DNA of 6,156 nucleotides from an archaeon. Its GTDB lineage: Archaea > Hydrothermarchaeota > Hydrothermarchaeia > Hydrothermarchaeales > Hydrothermarchaeaceae. The DNA lies in NCBI GenBank assembly GCA_018830205.1, contig JAHJSX010000021.1:1-6156 (forward strand), in the 5' to 3' direction. Both the position numbers and the translations under genes were made by a program. Positions within the stretch are counted from its first letter, which is position 1. The number at the start of each line of letters is the position of its first letter. Below the pieces are notes generated by a model. That model worked only from the letters and a program-made list of their open reading frames with translations. It was not told the origin of the DNA and searched no databases. Positions 4,883-6,156 of this stretch are shown in pieces.

Positions 4883-5620
4883 ATGGAACGTAGAATAACT
4901 GGGGGCGTTTGTATATCTGCCTATACCACTGGAATAAAAGGTTTGGACATCCTCATTGGAGAGATTCCTTTAGCTTCTAATATCCTGGTGATTGGACCTC
5001 CACTAACCGGGAAAGGTCTATTTGCAAGGACAATTATGTACAATGGCTTGAAGAATAAAGAGGCAGGAATTTATATTTCCACCAAAGACAGCGGCAGCAA
5101 GATTCAAGACAGGTACGTCGAAAAAGGTCTTTCTCTAAATCAATATGAGGATGCATACGGAATAGTGGACTGCGTGTCACGTTCGCTGGGCCCCGGTAAA
5201 ACAGAAACATCCAAGAACGTCGCCATGGTTGGAAGTGCCGTTGATATGACTGGAATCTCTATTGCGGTTGGTCAATTTTTAGAGGAGTTTTGGAGGAAAA
5301 AGCAGATAAAGAGGATAAAGGTGGTGATGGAATCCCTTTCGAATCTCCTTATGTATTCAAATAGTCAGACTGTTTATCGCTTCCTCCACGTCTTTACAGG
5401 CAAGGTTAGAGCGGTCGATGGCATGGGAGTCTATACTTTAGAGGAAGGAATGCACGATTCTGTGGTTGTCACGACACTAAAACAACTGGTCCAGGGAGTT
5501 ATTGAGATTAAAGATGAGGGGGATAAAAGATTTTTGAGGGCCAGCGGCATAACCCCGATGCCTACGGAATGGGCAGAATACACGATAGAGAATAACGAGA
5601 TTGTTGTCAAGGGGGTTTAA
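4883..5620 (+). CDS. KaiC/RAD55-like RecA-superfamily ATPase with variant Walker motifs
   Basis: This protein has 245 residues. The opening TTGIKGLDILIGEIP (about 15-29) is the classic KaiC/RadA lead-in ('TGI-GLD-LLGGGIP'). It is followed by NILVIGPPLTGKG, in which Walker A is G38-x4-G43-K44 but the next residue is Gly45 instead of Ser/Thr. The Walker B strand IKVVMESLS has Glu150 instead of Asp. Next comes NLLMYSNSQTVYRFLHVFTGKVR, then GVYTLEEGMHD, and a C-terminal segment RFLRASGITPMPTEWAEYTI that resembles the tail strands of archaeal RAD55-like proteins. It may bind nucleotide, but hydrolysis is uncertain. It is cytoplasmic with no membrane segment. It is followed closely by another KaiC-like gene, and shares the Walker B and downstream pattern with the 2588 gene. 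A role in signalling with the nearby receivers is inference from position. Confidence 0.85.
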   Translation: MERRITGGVCISAYTTGIKGLDILIGEIPLASNILVIGPPLTGKGLFARTIMYNGLKNKEAGIYISTKDSGSKIQDRYVEKGLSLNQYEDAYGIVDCVSRSLGPGKTETSKNVAMVGSAVDMTGISIAVGQFLEEFWRKKQIKRIKVVMESLSNLLMYSNSQTVYRFLHVFTGKVRAVDGMGVYTLEEGMHDSVVVTTLKQLVQGVIEIKDEGDKRFLRASGITPMPTEWAEYTIENNEIVVKGV

Positions 5621-6156
5621 AACAATAAAAACAGGGATCCCAAAGCTGGACGAGTTCTTGAATGAGGGGATACCCAAGGGCAAGACTCTTCTGTATTACA
5701 TCCAACCAGGCGTTGAGGGTTATATATTTGGAATGCAGACCCTCTATAGCAATCTAGGAAACGGAGCCAACTGCGTTTTCATCACCGTTACCAGGGACCC
5801 CAGAGACGTCAGGGAGACCTTCGAGGAATTTGGTTGGAATTTAGACGAGTATAAGGACAATTTTGCCATAGTAGATGCATATTCGGGATTGATGGGCCTG
5901 CAATCCAGAGAGAAGTATGTTGTTGAAGACCCTACAGATATCACCAGCTTCAATAAAGTCATGGAGGAGGTGACCGGGAAGGGCGGTAGCCGCAACATTG
6001 TTTTTGGTTCCCTCTCAGCAATCATGGACATGTGTGGAGAACAGGAAACTTTAGAGCATGTTAAAAAATGGAACAAATATGCGACGCTTCACGACAGTGC
6101 AGCTGTGTATACCTTTACTGCTTGGCCTTATTCTAAGAGTACCCTTGACAAGGTAA
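5604..6156 (+). CDS. KaiC/RAD55-like RecA-fold protein lacking Walker A, partial (runs off window)
   Basis: An open frame continues to the window end, giving at least 184 residues from TTG 5604. The lead-in TIKTGIPKLDEFLNEGIPKGKTL is that of KaiC-like proteins. The P-loop position reads YYIQPGVEGYIF with no GK[ST], and the Walker B strand reads NIVFGSLSAI with Gly where Asp is expected. It is thus a likely non-catalytic paralogue. Other recognisable parts are NCVFITVTRDPRDVRETFEEFGW, FAIVDAYSGL and a VYTFTAW strand. The start is unclear: the Shine-Dalgarno-like AAGGGGG (5609-5615) points to about 5622-5627, where only ACA and ATA occur. The only canonical options are TTG 5601 or 5604, overlapping the upstream gene by 17-20 bases. 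It is co-oriented with and directly follows the 4883 gene, so it is probably in the same transcript. Confidence 0.75.
   Translation, partial: MSRGFKTIKTGIPKLDEFLNEGIPKGKTLLYYIQPGVEGYIFGMQTLYSNLGNGANCVFITVTRDPRDVRETFEEFGWNLDEYKDNFAIVDAYSGLMGLQSREKYVVEDPTDITSFNKVMEEVTGKGGSRNIVFGSLSAIMDMCGEQETLEHVKKWNKYATLHDSAAVYTFTAWPYSKSTLDKV

Noticed and set aside
5744..6076. Minus-strand frame of 110 codons opposite the partial KaiC-like gene
   Set aside because: The plus-strand frame has the KaiC-like lead-in and stays open to the window end. The antisense has no recognisable feature.
1..6156. tRNA, rRNA, CRISPR array, transposase or attachment-site signals
   Set aside because: I saw no cloverleaf-like arms, regularly spaced repeats, transposase motifs or flanking inverted repeats. 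The only long repeat is the receiver duplication.

Overview
The window looks like chromosomal DNA from an anaerobic or microaerophilic archaeon, probably from a euryarchaeal-type lineage. The archaeal signs are TATA boxes about 25-30 bp upstream of probable leaderless starts (before 3658 and, less well spaced, before 4883), strong Shine-Dalgarno sites elsewhere, several RecA/KaiC-like proteins, single-domain receivers, and a cytochrome ending in a CGP-CTERM-like sorting tail of the kind described in Thermococcales and relatives. I cannot name the species.

Left part (54-2503), redox. An exported octaheme cytochrome c of the hydroxylamine oxidoreductase (HAO) superfamily (54-1529) ends in a textbook hairpin/T-run terminator whose loop contains the stop codon. 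A compact operon with its own TATA box follows: a 36-residue rubredoxin-like peptide (1666-1776), rubrerythrin (1780-2283) and a small ferredoxin whose first cluster motif lacks one cysteine (2294-2503). This is a typical peroxide/oxygen-defence electron chain. The cytochrome would work outside the membrane on nitrogen compounds or as an electron conduit.

Middle part (2588-4830), signalling. A RecA/KaiC-fold protein without a Walker A motif (2588-3154) converges on a single-domain receiver on the minus strand (3161-3556). Divergent from that receiver is a short, probably leaderless gene (3658-4053) whose C-terminus resembles the end of EPSP synthase (AroA) with an internal deletion. It is followed one base later by a second, intact receiver (4055-4444), then by a decayed third receiver (4446-4830). 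The decayed copy is a mosaic: its first part is nearly identical in DNA to the intact upstream receiver, and its second part resembles the minus-strand receiver.

Right part (4883-6156), RecA/KaiC-like pair. One full-length protein has a variant Walker A (GPPLTGKG) and a Glu in place of the Walker B Asp (4883-5620). A second paralogue has no recognisable Walker A, lacks a clear start codon and runs off the window. Together the middle and right parts form a cluster of partly 'dead' KaiC-like proteins and single-domain receivers with no visible histidine kinase or output domain. They are plausibly partners in one phospho-signalling assembly, but that is inferred from proximity only.
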